A stretch of DNA of 12,638 nucleotides from Azonexaceae bacterium (GCA_009469685.1 SSTA01000177.1:1-12638), one strand, 5' to 3'; positions 1-6,912 are shown, counted from the first letter of the stretch. The notes: generated from the sequence alone by a model not told the origin. Made by a program: numbers and translations.

Positions 1-201
1 ACCCTGCCCAAGGAATCGGCCAAGGTCGCCCACTTCTGCTCCATGTGCGGGCCGCACTTCTGCTCCATGAAGATCACCCAGGACGTGCGGGATTTCGCGG
101 CGGCTCAAGGGTTGCAGGAGACCGAGGCGCTGGCGAAAGGAATGGAAACCAAAGCCGTCGAGTTCGTGCAAGCGGGTGCTGAAATCTATCGACGCACCTG
201 A
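1..201 (+). CDS. thiC: Phosphomethylpyrimidine synthase ThiC, C-terminal fragment (5' end outside window)
   Basis: This is the last 66 codons of ThiC, the cytosolic radical-SAM enzyme that converts aminoimidazole ribotide to hydroxymethylpyrimidine phosphate for thiamine synthesis. The reading frame is open from the first base to TGA at 199-201. Seen directly: the Cys cluster CSMCGPHFC (residues 13-21 of the fragment), a CxxCx4C arrangement that in ThiC binds the [4Fe-4S] cluster, followed by the family's usual SMKITQDVR stretch. The tail ends GAEIYRRT, an ordinary ThiC end. The rest of the gene, and any TPP riboswitch before it, lies upstream of the window. No strong terminator follows. The partner genes thiE and thiD are at the far right edge on the opposite strand, so thiC is not cotranscribed with them here. 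The identification is secure. Confidence 0.96.
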   Translation, partial: TLPKESAKVAHFCSMCGPHFCSMKITQDVRDFAAAQGLQETEALAKGMETKAVEFVQAGAEIYRRT

Positions 202-410
202 CAAAAATCGGATAATGGGGCGGGCTGCGTCGGATCCATCGCCGACCGGCCGCTCCCACGGGAAAAGGCTCCGCGCAAACTGCAAGAATGCCACCGATGC
301 AGCACTGAACTCCTCAACCCGGCGATGTTTCAAACGAGCGGCACGATCGGAAATCCGTGCAGGGCGGGCCGGCGCGCTTGCGGTTCGCAGCTTCATCCCT
401 TTCCAGCCCC

Positions 411-438
411 TAGACCCGGCTGACCCCAGGCGCACAAT
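411..438 (+). promoter_or_regulatory. Weak sigma70-like promoter candidate before the Tat-exported ABM gene
   Basis: TAGACC (411-416) and CACAAT (433-438) are separated by 16 bp and each matches the sigma70 consensus at 4 of 6 positions. Transcription from here would start near 445, giving a short leader that still includes the AAGGAG site at 448-453. A second weak pair, TCGACG (189-194) and GATAAT (211-216), lies at the thiC stop. The rest of the 202-458 gap holds only a short GTCGG/CCGAC inverted repeat (229-246) and no gene I can support. In GC-rich DNA such words arise by chance, so confidence is low. Confidence 0.22.
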
Positions 439-458
439 CCTCACCTCAAGGAGACACC

Positions 459-941
459 ATGGAAAACAATAGCGACCAACTTCCCTCCAGCCGCCGTCGG
501 TTCATGAAGACTGCCGGAGTCGGCGCCGGCCTGGCACTGGCAGGCAGCGCTACGCCAGCTCTCGCCAAGGGCGCCCTGAAACCCGATACCGTCTGCACCC
601 TGGTTCCCTATTTCGAGGTTCAGGAAGGCAAGCTCGACGCCTTCAAGGCCCTCGGTCCGCAATTCGTCAAACTCACCAAGCGTGAACCGGGCGTGGTCCA
701 TTACGCCTTCTCGTTCAGCGGACAAATCGCCCACTGCCGCGAGGGTTACGTCAATGCGGCAGCCGTCTTGAATCACCTCAAGAACGTCGATGCCCCGCTA
801 CAGGAAGCCCTCAAATTGGCCAAGATTGCTCGTCTGGAGGTTCACGGGCCGGCGGCGGAAATCGACAAGCTTCGCGAACCTCTCGCCGGACTAAAACCGC
901 AGTTCTTCGTCCTGGCCGAAGGCGGAATTCGTCGGGGCTAG
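459..941 (+). CDS. Tat-exported ABM-fold (quinol monooxygenase-like) small protein
   Basis: This is a 160-residue protein with a twin-arginine signal peptide: SRRRFMKT at residues 11-18, a mild hydrophobic stretch at 19-35 and a likely cleavage site after the ALA at 34-36. The mature part of about 124 residues reads as one dimeric alpha/beta-barrel of the antibiotic-biosynthesis-monooxygenase (ABM/YgiN) type. The family-like stretches are KREPGVVHYAF, CREGYVNAAAVLNHL and ARLEVHGPAAEIDKLR. The start is well supported by AAGGAG five bases before the ATG. The protein would be folded in the cytoplasm and exported to the periplasm, unusual for this family, whose best-known members are cytosolic. 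The ABM fold covers monooxygenases, heme-degrading enzymes and proteins with no known activity, so I do not assign a reaction. The gene stands alone, followed by a strong hairpin, and converges on the threonine ammonia-lyase gene. Confidence 0.82.
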   Translation: MENNSDQLPSSRRRFMKTAGVGAGLALAGSATPALAKGALKPDTVCTLVPYFEVQEGKLDAFKALGPQFVKLTKREPGVVHYAFSFSGQIAHCREGYVNAAAVLNHLKNVDAPLQEALKLAKIARLEVHGPAAEIDKLREPLAGLKPQFFVLAEGGIRRG

Positions 942-960
942 GAAGCTCACAAACCCCTCG

Positions 961-989
961 AGAGGCTGAATCCAGCGCGTTCAGCCTCT
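961..989. terminator. Perfect 10-bp inverted repeat between convergent genes (possible bidirectional terminator)
   Basis: AGAGGCTGAA (961-970) and TTCAGCCTCT (980-989) are exact reverse complements around a 9-base loop. The hairpin begins 19 bases after the stop of the Tat-exported protein gene and faces the 3' end of the lyase gene on the other strand. The position suits a terminator serving both directions. No run of T follows on either strand, so intrinsic termination is uncertain, and the hairpin could instead protect 3' ends from exonucleases. Confidence 0.55.
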
Positions 990-1017
990 GCAGGCACCCT
1001 TTCCGTCGCTGCGGGCA

Positions 1018-1052
1018 GGGCTTTCGCCCCTAAGAGCCGACCTGAGCGTCGG
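1018..1052 (-). terminator. Two small hairpins just downstream of the threonine ammonia-lyase gene
   Basis: Read on the - strand, the lyase stop at 1066 is followed by a CCGAC/GTCGG stem (1037-1041 with 1048-1052, 6-base loop). Next comes GGGC-GAAA-GCCC (1018-1029), whose loop would be a stable GNRA tetraloop in RNA. Both stems are short and neither is followed by a U-tract. They may act with the stronger 961-989 hairpin as a 3'-end stabiliser or terminator. The pairing is visible; the function is inference. Confidence 0.3.
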
Positions 1053-1065
1053 TCCGCCCCCAGGT

Positions 1066-2307
1066 TCAATCGAGACCGAGCGGCACCGCCACCACTCCCT
1101 GGCGGCCGAAATGCTCGATCAACTCGTTCTGGTGGGCCGCATCCCGCGTCTCGATCTGCAGGATGATCTCGGTCATGCCGACGGGGACGTGCAATTCGCC
1201 GCGGCGATGCTCAACGTGGCGGATATTCATGCCGTGCTCGGCGACCAGCCCAAGCAGTCCGGCCAGGCGCCCCGGTGTGTCGGGAACGCGTACCGCAAGA
1301 CTGAGCAGGCGGCCGCTGCTGGCCAGGCCGTAGTCGATGCTGCGGCCGATGAGGGTCATGTCGGCGTTGCCGCCGCTGATCACCACCACCGTCGGGCGAT
1401 CCGACGGCTGCGGGACGAGGCCGCGCATCAGCGCGGCAAGGCCGACGGCGCCTGCCCCTTCGCCCAGGGTTCGGGTGCGCTCCAGGAGACGGACCATGGC
1501 TTCGGCGATGGCGTCGTCGTCCACGGTGACGATGGCATCCACATGCTGCGCGACGACCTCCCGGGGGCACCGGCCGGCCACTTTCACCTTGATACCGTCG
1601 GCGATGGTGTGAGCTTCCGCCGGTACCGGATCAATGCCGCCGTCGGCGAGGAAGTGACGCCAGGGGGCCACGGCATCGGCCTGGACGCCGACAATCCGCA
1701 CCTCGGGCCGCTGACTCTTGACTGCCAGGGCGATGCCCGCCAATAGCCCCCCGCCGCCCAGGGGAACAACGATCTGCCCAACCTCCGGCAGTTGTTCCAG
1801 AATCTCCAGTCCTACGCCGGCCTGGCCGGCGATGATTTCCCAGTCGTCGTAGGGATGGATCAGGCTGCCCCCCGATTCCTGGGCCAAAGACTCGGCGGCC
1901 TGTCGCGCGTCTTCCAGGGTGCTTCCCTGTAGTACCACCCTGGCCCCCAGGCTCCGGCACGCCTCGACCTTCGTCAGCGCCGCATTGACCGGCATGACGA
2001 CGGTGGCCGCAAGCCCCGCCTCCCGCGCTGCCCGGGCCACTCCCTGGGCGTGATTGCCGGCGGACGCGGCCACGACCCCCTGAGCCCCCTGACCCCGATC
2101 CAATAGACAGGCAATCTTGTAGCTCGCCCCTCGCAGCTTGAAGGAGCCGGTGCGCTGGAGATTTTCCAGTTTGAAGTAGATCGACGCCCCCAACTCCCGG
2201 GAAAGCGGTTCGTTCGCCCACAGCGGCGTCGCGAGAACGAGGTCGGCAATTCGCGCACGGGCGCGCTGGAGGGTGGCAAGATCGGGTAGTTCGGTGCAGG
2301 CCGGCAT
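1066..2307 (-). CDS. ilvA: Threonine ammonia-lyase (threonine dehydratase), single-ACT type
   Basis: This is a 413-residue PLP enzyme of fold type II that deaminates L-threonine to 2-oxobutanoate and ammonia, the entry step to isoleucine or a catabolic step. Visible motifs are SFKLRG, with the PLP lysine at Lys57, then ASAGNHAQG (81-89) and the glycine-rich phosphate loop [10 protein letters not shown] (182-191). A single C-terminal ACT domain (about 335-413, starting [18 protein letters not shown]) suggests amino acid-responsive control. The length and single ACT domain fit the shorter ~400-residue class rather than the long two-ACT IlvA, so tdcB would be an equally fair label. I chose ATG at 2307 because AGGAG lies 7 bases upstream; the frame stays open further upstream, but that part is low-complexity and unlike the family. 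The gene is divergent from the YkgJ-type gene. Confidence 0.93.
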   Translation of the reverse strand: MPACTELPDLATLQRARARIADLVLATPLWANEPLSRELGASIYFKLENLQRTGSFKLRGASYKIACLLDRGQGAQGVVAASAGNHAQGVARAAREAGLAATVVMPVNAALTKVEACRSLGARVVLQGSTLEDARQAAESLAQESGGSLIHPYDDWEIIAGQAGVGLEILEQLPEVGQIVVPLGGGGLLAGIALAVKSQRPEVRIVGVQADAVAPWRHFLADGGIDPVPAEAHTIADGIKVKVAGRCPREVVAQHVDAIVTVDDDAIAEAMVRLLERTRTLGEGAGAVGLAALMRGLVPQPSDRPTVVVISGGNADMTLIGRSIDYGLASSGRLLSLAVRVPDTPGRLAGLLGLVAEHGMNIRHVEHRRGELHVPVGMTEIILQIETRDAAHQNELIEHFGRQGVVAVPLGLD

Positions 2308-2350
2308 GGCAGGCTCCTGGAACGATGGCGAAGCGGGTGCCTCAAGACGC

Positions 2351-2379
2351 ACGATACGGCGGCTCCGGATCGGCGACAA
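2351..2379 (-). promoter_or_regulatory. Candidate sigma70 promoter for the threonine ammonia-lyase gene
   Basis: On the - strand TTGTCG (2379-2374) and TATCGT (2356-2351) are separated by exactly 17 bp, and each matches consensus at 4 of 6 positions. Transcription would begin near 2344, leaving a leader of about 37 bases that carries the AGGAG site before the ATG at 2307. On the + strand the same interval contains GACAAT (2375-2380), which could serve the divergent YkgJ-type gene. Spacing and position are favourable, but the match is imperfect. Confidence 0.38.
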
Positions 2380-2408
2380 TGGGCACCTCGTCTCCCGCAA
2401 CACCGACC

Positions 2409-2648
2409 ATGGACTGCCGTCCCCATTGCGGCGCCTGCTGCATCGCGCCTTCCATCTCGTCCCTCGCCAAGCCGGCCGGAGACCCATGCCGCCACCTCAG
2501 CCCGGAGATGGCCTGTACGCTCTTCGGCCTGCCCGAACGCCCGGCCTGTTGCTCGGGACTGCAACCGAGCACCGAGATGTGCGGCAACTCGCGGCAAGAG
2601 GCCCTGGCGTGGCTGGCCGCGCTAGAGCGATTGACCCAACCCGGCTAG
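2409..2648 (+). CDS. YkgJ-family cysteine-cluster protein (putative metal-binding)
   Basis: This is a 79-residue protein if it starts at ATG 2409. It is rich in cysteine: CRPHCGACC at residues 3-11, then Cys27, Cys36, Cys47, Cys48 and Cys58. It ends with the family's helical tail [20 protein letters not shown]. The pattern matches the YkgJ/UPF0153 group, thought to bind zinc or an iron-sulfur cluster; the physiological role is unknown. In-frame ATGs also occur at 2325 and 2379, giving 107 and 89 residues. None has a clear ribosome binding site. I prefer 2409 because homologues I recall begin right at the M-x-C-R-P-x-C motif. Between APSISS and the KPAG motif this copy has only two residues, where remembered homologues carry about eight, so a small internal deletion is possible. 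The TAG stop forms part of a -10-like box for uppP. Confidence 0.83.
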   Translation: MDCRPHCGACCIAPSISSLAKPAGDPCRHLSPEMACTLFGLPERPACCSGLQPSTEMCGNSRQEALAWLAALERLTQPG

Positions 2649-2651
2649 AAT
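2646..2651 (+). promoter_or_regulatory. -10-like box (TAGAAT) before uppP, overlapping the upstream stop codon
   Basis: GGCTAGAATGCGG (2643-2655) contains TAGAAT, a 5 of 6 match to the -10 consensus, whose TAG is also the stop of the YkgJ-type gene. A start site near 2658 would leave about 18 bases before the uppP ATG at 2676, including the CGGAG site at 2666-2670. There is no good -35 hexamer at 16-18 bp; a TTGACC at 2631-2636 is too close, with a 9-bp gap. The same word style recurs before the RNB gene and mgtE. Confidence 0.42.
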
Positions 2652-2675
2652 GCGGCCTCCCCAACCGGAGCCCCC

Positions 2676-3500
2676 ATGGATACTCTGCTGCTGATCAAGG
2701 CCCTCATCCTCGGTATTGTCGAGGGCCTCACCGAATTTCTCCCGATTTCGTCCACCGGTCACCTGATCCTCGCGGGCGATCTGCTGAATTTCAACGATGA
2801 GCGCGGCAAGCTCTTCGAAATCGTCATCCAGTCCGGCGCCATCCTGGCGGTGGTATGGGAATACCGGGAAAAACTGCTGTCCGTCTCCCGGCGCGTGTTC
2901 AGCGATGCCGACGCCCAACGCTTCGTCCTCAACGTGGCCATCGCCTTCGTTCCCCTCGCGGCCCTTGGGCTCCTGTTCGGCAAGGCGATCAAGGCCCACC
3001 TTTTCATCCCCCTCACCGTGGCCGCCACCTTCATTCTCGGCGCCTTCGTCATCCTGTGGGCGGAGAAGCGCGAACACCGCATCCGCGTCGAATCGGTGGA
3101 CGACATGAACTGGCTGGACGCCCTCAAGCTTGGAATCGCCCAGGCCTTCGCCCTCATTCCGGGCACTTCCAGGTCGGGCGCGACCATCATCGGCGGCATG
3201 CTCTTCGGCTTGTCCCGCAAGGCGGCCACCGAGTTTTCCTTTTTCCTCGCCATCCCCACCCTGATCATCGCCAGCCTCTACCAGCTCTACAAGGAACGGG
3301 CGCTCCTCAGTGCCGACGACCTCGGCATGTGGGGAGTCGGATTCGTCGCCGCCTTCGTCTCCGCCTTCCTCTGCGTGCGCTGGCTGCTGCGTTATATCTC
3401 CAGTCACGACTTCACGGTCTTCGCCTGGTACCGCATCGCCTTCGGTATCGTCGTCCTGGCCACCTGGCAGTTTGGCGTCGTCGAGTGGACGGCGCATTGA
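2676..3500 (+). CDS. uppP: Undecaprenyl-diphosphate phosphatase (UppP/BacA)
   Basis: This is a 274-residue polytopic inner-membrane enzyme that dephosphorylates undecaprenyl diphosphate, regenerating the lipid carrier for peptidoglycan and other envelope polymers; overexpression is known to give bacitracin resistance. Both family signatures are present: EGLTE at 16-20 (the (E/Q)xxxE motif) followed by FLPISSTGH, and PGTSRSG at 162-168. Several long hydrophobic segments occur, for instance about 86-102, 108-128, 186-203, 217-236 and 249-266. The length is typical of the family. ATG 2676 is preceded by CGGAG at a 5-base spacing. The gene lies 27 bases after the YkgJ-type gene and 37 bases before the esterase start, so some cotranscription is likely. 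Functionally it pairs with mtgA further along, although they need not share a transcript. Confidence 0.96.
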   Translation: MDTLLLIKALILGIVEGLTEFLPISSTGHLILAGDLLNFNDERGKLFEIVIQSGAILAVVWEYREKLLSVSRRVFSDADAQRFVLNVAIAFVPLAALGLLFGKAIKAHLFIPLTVAATFILGAFVILWAEKREHRIRVESVDDMNWLDALKLGIAQAFALIPGTSRSGATIIGGMLFGLSRKAATEFSFFLAIPTLIIASLYQLYKERALLSADDLGMWGVGFVAAFVSAFLCVRWLLRYISSHDFTVFAWYRIAFGIVVLATWQFGVVEWTAH

Positions 3501-3537
3501 AGCCCAGGCGCAAGCGTCTGGCGGGATTTCCGACCTA

Positions 3538-4119
3538 TTGCGCCCCACGCCCTTGCCCACCCTGATCTACCTGCACGGTTTCTGCTCTTCGCCGGCCTCC
3601 TGGAAGGCCCGGGTGCTGGCGGAGGTTTTGGACAACCGGGGTCTCGGCCACCGCCTCGTTTGCCCGGCCCTGCCCCCTATCCCCGACCAGGCGCTCGCCT
3701 GCGTCGAAGCCATCCTCGCCGAAACCGCGGGGACGGTCACCCTGGCGGGCAGTTCCCTGGGCGGTCACTATGCCACCTGGCTTGCCGAAAAGCACGGCCA
3801 TAGGGCGGTCCTGATCAATCCTGCGGTGATCCATCGCCTCGACCCGCAGCGTTTTCTGGGCGAGCACGCCAATTTCCACACCGGCGAGCGCTTCTCCTTC
3901 ACCGTCGCCCATGCTGCCCAATTGGCGGCGCAATCCGTACCGGCACCGAACCCGGAACGCTACCTGCTCCTGGTCGAGACGGGTGACGAAGTCCTCGACT
4001 ATCGCCACGCCGTCGAGCACTACGCCGGCTGCCGGCAGATCGTCGTCGCAGGCGGCGACCACAGCTTCACGAAGTTTCCCGAATTCATCCCGCAAATCCT
4101 TGAATTCGCTGGGCTATAA
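3538..4119 (+). CDS. YqiA/YcfP-like alpha/beta-hydrolase (putative esterase)
   Basis: This is a small alpha/beta-hydrolase of 193 residues with the chosen TTG start. Near the N-terminus comes LIYLHGF (9-15, oxyanion-hole region). The nucleophile elbow GSSLGG is at 71-76 with Ser73 as the probable nucleophile. LVETGDEVLDY (145-155) supplies Asp150 or Asp154, and GGDHSF (172-177) supplies His175. This is the pattern of the YqiA/YcfP esterases, whose natural substrate is unknown. There is no ATG or GTG in frame between the end of uppP and the first family motif. TTG at 3538, with GGGA 11 bases before it, gives the usual family length; TTG at 3553 is the alternative. The frame is open far upstream, but that part lies inside uppP and is a shadow. 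The stop TAA forms part of a perfect TATAAT box. Confidence 0.87.
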   Translation: MRPTPLPTLIYLHGFCSSPASWKARVLAEVLDNRGLGHRLVCPALPPIPDQALACVEAILAETAGTVTLAGSSLGGHYATWLAEKHGHRAVLINPAVIHRLDPQRFLGEHANFHTGERFSFTVAHAAQLAAQSVPAPNPERYLLLVETGDEVLDYRHAVEHYAGCRQIVVAGGDHSFTKFPEFIPQILEFAGL

Positions 4120-4120
4120 T
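4115..4120 (+). promoter_or_regulatory. Consensus -10 element TATAAT directly before the RNB gene (leaderless promoter candidate)
   Basis: GGCTATAATCCGGCG (4112-4126) carries an exact TATAAT that includes the esterase stop codon TAA. The RNB start codon ATG is at 4127-4129, six bases after the hexamer. Sigma70 transcription usually starts about seven bases past the -10, which here is the A of the ATG itself. No Shine-Dalgarno sequence fits between. No convincing -35 appears at 16-18 bp (GCAAAT at 17 bp); a TTGAAT at 4100-4105 is only 9 bp away. Confidence 0.5.
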
Positions 4121-4126
4121 CCGGCG

Positions 4127-6028
4127 ATGCACGTATTGTTTGAAGAAGAAGGGTCCTTCAAGACCGGTACCGTCCTGACCGACAACGACAGCTCGTTGCA
4201 GGTCGAAATGGCTTCGGGGAAACGCAGCAAGATCAAGGCGGCAACGGTTCTCCTGCGATTCGAAAAGCCTGCGGCGGCAAGCCTGCTCGAAGCGGCCGAA
4301 CCGATAGCCGGTGGCATCGAACCGGATTTCCTCTGGGAGTGCGTCAATGACGGCGAATTTTCGTTTCTGGATTTTGCCCGCGACTACTTCGGCCATGACC
4401 CCGGCCCGATCGAAGCGTCGGCGGTCTTGCTTGCCCTTCAGGCAGCGCCCCTCTATTTTCACCGCAAGGGCAAGGGCCGCTTCAAGAAAGCCCCTCCTGA
4501 CATTCTCGCGGCTGCTTTGGCCGCTCTTGAAAAAAAGCGTCAACAAGCGCTCGCCATCGAGCGCTGGGTCGAGGAGCTGAAGGCCTTCCGCCTGCCGCCG
4601 GAAATTGGCGCGCTGACCGATTCGCTCCTTTACTCCCCTGATCGCAACAAGCCGGAGACCAAGGCCTTTGAGGCAGCCTGTGGCGAAACCGGCCTTTCCG
4701 CGGCCCAATTGCTCTTCAAGTGCGGCGCCGTCAAGTCTGCCTATCATCTCCACTACAGGCGCTTCCTGGTTGAACAGTTCCCTCGCGGCACCGGATTTCC
4801 TGCTCTGGAAGCCCCGGTTTCGCCAGACGACCTCCCCCGGGCCGATGTGCGCGCTTTTTCCATAGACGACGCCCACACGACGGAAATCGACGACGCCCTT
4901 TCGGTGACGCGGCTGCCCGGCATAGGCACCCGCATCGGCATCCATATCGCCGCTCCCGGCCTCGCCATCCTGCACGGCTCCCCCCTGGACGGCGTTGCGC
5001 GGGCACGGCTGTCCACCGTCTATATGCCCGGCAACAAGATCACCATGCTGCCGGATGCCGTGGTCGAGCGCTATACCCTTGCCGGCGGCGTCGATTGCCC
5101 GGCCGTTTCACTCTATCTAACGGTGAGCGAGTCCCTCGAAATCCTCAGTCACGAATCCCGGCTGGAACGGGTGCACATCGCGGCCAACCTCAGGCACCAT
5201 GAGGTCGAACCCTGGTTCAACGCCGAAACGGTGAGCGGCCCGCTGCCCGACAAGGCCTTCAAGGACGAATTGCTCCATCTCTGGCACTTCGCCAACGCCT
5301 GCGAAGGACGCCGCGGGAAACCCTCGGCGGTCCAGGGGATCAACGACTATAACTTCGCCATCGAAGGCGATCTCGCTCATCCCGATTCCTGTCGCGTCGA
5401 AATCACCGAGCGCAAGCGTGGCAGCCCTTTGGACAAATTGGTCGCCGAATTGATGATCGTTGCCAATTCCACCTGGGGAGGCGTACTGGCGGAGAGGAAT
5501 GTCGCCTGCCTCTACCGTGCCCAGACCCAGGGCAAGGTGCGCATGACCACCTCGCCGCTGCCCCACGAGGGCCTGGGAGTTGCGCAATACGCCTGGATGA
5601 CTTCGCCGCTGCGCCGGTACTGCGATCTTGTCAATCAATGGCAGCTGATTGCCTGCCTCAAGGGCGAAACCCCGGCCTTCGCCCAGAAATCCGCCGAACT
5701 GTTCGCTGCGATGCGGGATTTCGAAGTGACCTACGCCGCCTACGGGGAATTCCAGCGCCTCATGGAGCGCTACTGGTGCCTGCGCTGGCTGCAACAGCGA
5801 TCCGCCGAGGGCGTCGATGCCACGGTACGCCGCGAGCAGTCGGTCAAGCTCGACCACCTCCCCCTGGTGCTGCGAGTACCCTCGCTACCCGCCGACCTGA
5901 TGCCGGGGCAGCGGGTGCGACTGGCCATTGAGTCCATCGACCTCCTCGGGCCCGATCTGAGCTGCCGTTTCGTCGAAACCTTGGCCGATAGCGATACCAT
6001 CGGCGCGGAGGACGAGGAGGAACAGTGA
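4127..6028 (+). CDS. RNB-domain 3'-5' exoribonuclease (RNase II/R family, short form)
   Basis: This is a 633-residue protein of the RNase II/RNase R superfamily, which degrades RNA processively from the 3' end in the cytoplasm. It has an OB-like N-terminal region (about 1-55), a helical middle part, the RNB catalytic domain from about residue 240, and a short S1-like C-terminal part (about 575-620) with a very acidic end, DEEEQ. The catalytic metal site reads SIDDAHTTEIDDAL, with Asp247, Glu253, Asp255 and Asp256. Glu stands where E. coli RNase II has Asp207, a form I recall as normal in this subfamily. TSPLRRYCDLV (492-502) supplies the conserved Arg region near the active site. ATG 4127 is chosen because the protein begins there as homologues do and a TATAAT lies just before it. 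There is no ribosome binding site. It overlaps the next gene by 4 bases. I cannot say whether it is functionally RNase II or RNase R. Confidence 0.93.
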   Translation: MHVLFEEEGSFKTGTVLTDNDSSLQVEMASGKRSKIKAATVLLRFEKPAAASLLEAAEPIAGGIEPDFLWECVNDGEFSFLDFARDYFGHDPGPIEASAVLLALQAAPLYFHRKGKGRFKKAPPDILAAALAALEKKRQQALAIERWVEELKAFRLPPEIGALTDSLLYSPDRNKPETKAFEAACGETGLSAAQLLFKCGAVKSAYHLHYRRFLVEQFPRGTGFPALEAPVSPDDLPRADVRAFSIDDAHTTEIDDALSVTRLPGIGTRIGIHIAAPGLAILHGSPLDGVARARLSTVYMPGNKITMLPDAVVERYTLAGGVDCPAVSLYLTVSESLEILSHESRLERVHIAANLRHHEVEPWFNAETVSGPLPDKAFKDELLHLWHFANACEGRRGKPSAVQGINDYNFAIEGDLAHPDSCRVEITERKRGSPLDKLVAELMIVANSTWGGVLAERNVACLYRAQTQGKVRMTTSPLPHEGLGVAQYAWMTSPLRRYCDLVNQWQLIACLKGETPAFAQKSAELFAAMRDFEVTYAAYGEFQRLMERYWCLRWLQQRSAEGVDATVRREQSVKLDHLPLVLRVPSLPADLMPGQRVRLAIESIDLLGPDLSCRFVETLADSDTIGAEDEEEQ

Positions 6029-6912
6029 GCGCGGCCGCTCTCGCCTTGTCCCCTGCGACCCCGAGCAGCCGCCCCCTCGGAGTGGCGATGGCCCTTTCGG
6101 CGGCGGCCCATGGCGCCCTGATCCTGGGCCTGGGATTCGCCTACCCGGACACCGCCAAGACGCTGCGCGATCGCGCCCTGGACATCATCCTGGTCAACGC
6201 CAAGTCGGCGACCAAGCCTAAGGACGCCCAAGCCCTGGCCCAGAGCCATCTGGACGGTGGCGGCAATACCGATGAGAACCGCAGGGCCAAGACCCCCCTG
6301 CCGCCGACCCGGCAGCAAACGCCCGGCAGCGACGTCGAGCAGATGCAGCGTCGCGTCCAGGACCTGGAAGCTCGCCAGCAGCAACTCCTGACCGAAGCCC
6401 GCACGATGCGGACCGTCGCCCCGGCCCCCGCCGGAGAGGATCGCAATGTGCCCGCCCCCAACACCAGCGGCCTCGACCTGGTCGAAGCCGCCCGTGCCAT
6501 GGCCCGGCTGGAGGGGGAGATCAACAAGACCGTCGATGAATACAGCAAGCGCCCGCGCAAGCGCTTCATCGGCGCCCGTGCCGAGGAATACCGGTTTGCC
6601 CAGTACATCGAGGACTGGCGCCAGAAGGTCGAGCGGGTCGGTACGCTCAACTATCCCGATGCTGCTCGGGGCAAGCTTTACGGTTCCCTGGTGCTCACCG
6701 TGTCGATCAATGCCGACGGCAGCGTCGGCCGGATAGACATCAACCGTTCTTCCGGCCACAAACTCCTTGACGACGCAGCCCGCCGCATCGTCCAGATGGC
6801 GGGTCCCTACGCCGCCTTTCCCCCGGATATCCGGAAGGACACGGACATCCTCGAAGTCACGCGGACCTGGTATTTCACCCAGGGAGACAGTCTCGAAACC
6901 AAAGCAAAATGA
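6025..6912 (+). CDS. TonB-family energy-transducer-like protein with coiled coil
   Basis: This is a 295-residue protein anchored by one N-terminal hydrophobic segment (about 17-40, PLGVAMALSAAAHGALILGL), with the remainder periplasmic. A charged, glutamine-rich coiled coil follows (about 103-126, from DVEQMQRR). A TonB C-terminal domain comes last (about 207-286), beginning LNYPDAARGKLYGSLVLTVSI and including the typical NADGSVGRIDI. TonB proteins pass proton-motive energy from ExbB/ExbD to outer-membrane receptors, but no exbB, exbD or receptor gene is nearby, and the Pro-Lys-rich spacer of classical TonB is missing. It may therefore serve an envelope role other than iron uptake; that is inference. 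The start is GTG in a GTGA overlap with the RNB stop, and a GAGGAGG-like site (6014-6020) precedes it, so it is translationally coupled. Confidence 0.85.
   Translation: MSAAALALSPATPSSRPLGVAMALSAAAHGALILGLGFAYPDTAKTLRDRALDIILVNAKSATKPKDAQALAQSHLDGGGNTDENRRAKTPLPPTRQQTPGSDVEQMQRRVQDLEARQQQLLTEARTMRTVAPAPAGEDRNVPAPNTSGLDLVEAARAMARLEGEINKTVDEYSKRPRKRFIGARAEEYRFAQYIEDWRQKVERVGTLNYPDAARGKLYGSLVLTVSINADGSVGRIDINRSSGHKLLDDAARRIVQMAGPYAAFPPDIRKDTDILEVTRTWYFTQGDSLETKAK

Noticed and set aside
202..458. A possible small RNA or riboswitch in the gap after thiC
   Set aside because: Only a 5-bp inverted repeat and weak promoter words are present. I see no TPP, guanidine or other conserved riboswitch core and no strong terminator.
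176..472. A 98-codon + strand open frame across the thiC-ABM gap
   Set aside because: It starts inside thiC, runs past the real ATG of the Tat-exported gene in another frame, has Arg/Ala-rich composition typical of GC-rich shadow frames, and matches no family I know.
2308..2487. An N-terminal extension of 60 residues on the threonine ammonia-lyase
   Set aside because: The extension is Arg/Ser/Pro-rich, overlaps the divergent promoter region and the YkgJ-type gene, and a good AGGAG site supports ATG 2307.
2622..3560. A 312-codon - strand open frame opposite uppP
   Set aside because: It is Gly/Glu/Asp-rich without motifs or hydrophobic pattern. It is the antisense shadow of uppP, which has full family signatures.
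2631..4105. TTGACC (2631) and TTGAAT (4100), both exactly 9 bp before a TAnAAT box, as a -35 element
   Set aside because: A 9-bp spacer cannot be used by sigma70 holoenzyme, the mgtE box lacks the same word, and the second copy lies in codons of the esterase C-terminus. The shared spacing is probably chance.
4862..4894. Loss of a catalytic Asp in the RNB domain (Glu253 in place of RNase II Asp207)
   Set aside because: The TTEIDD form is, to my knowledge, common in this RNB subfamily and the other three acidic residues are intact, so I do not treat it as inactivation.
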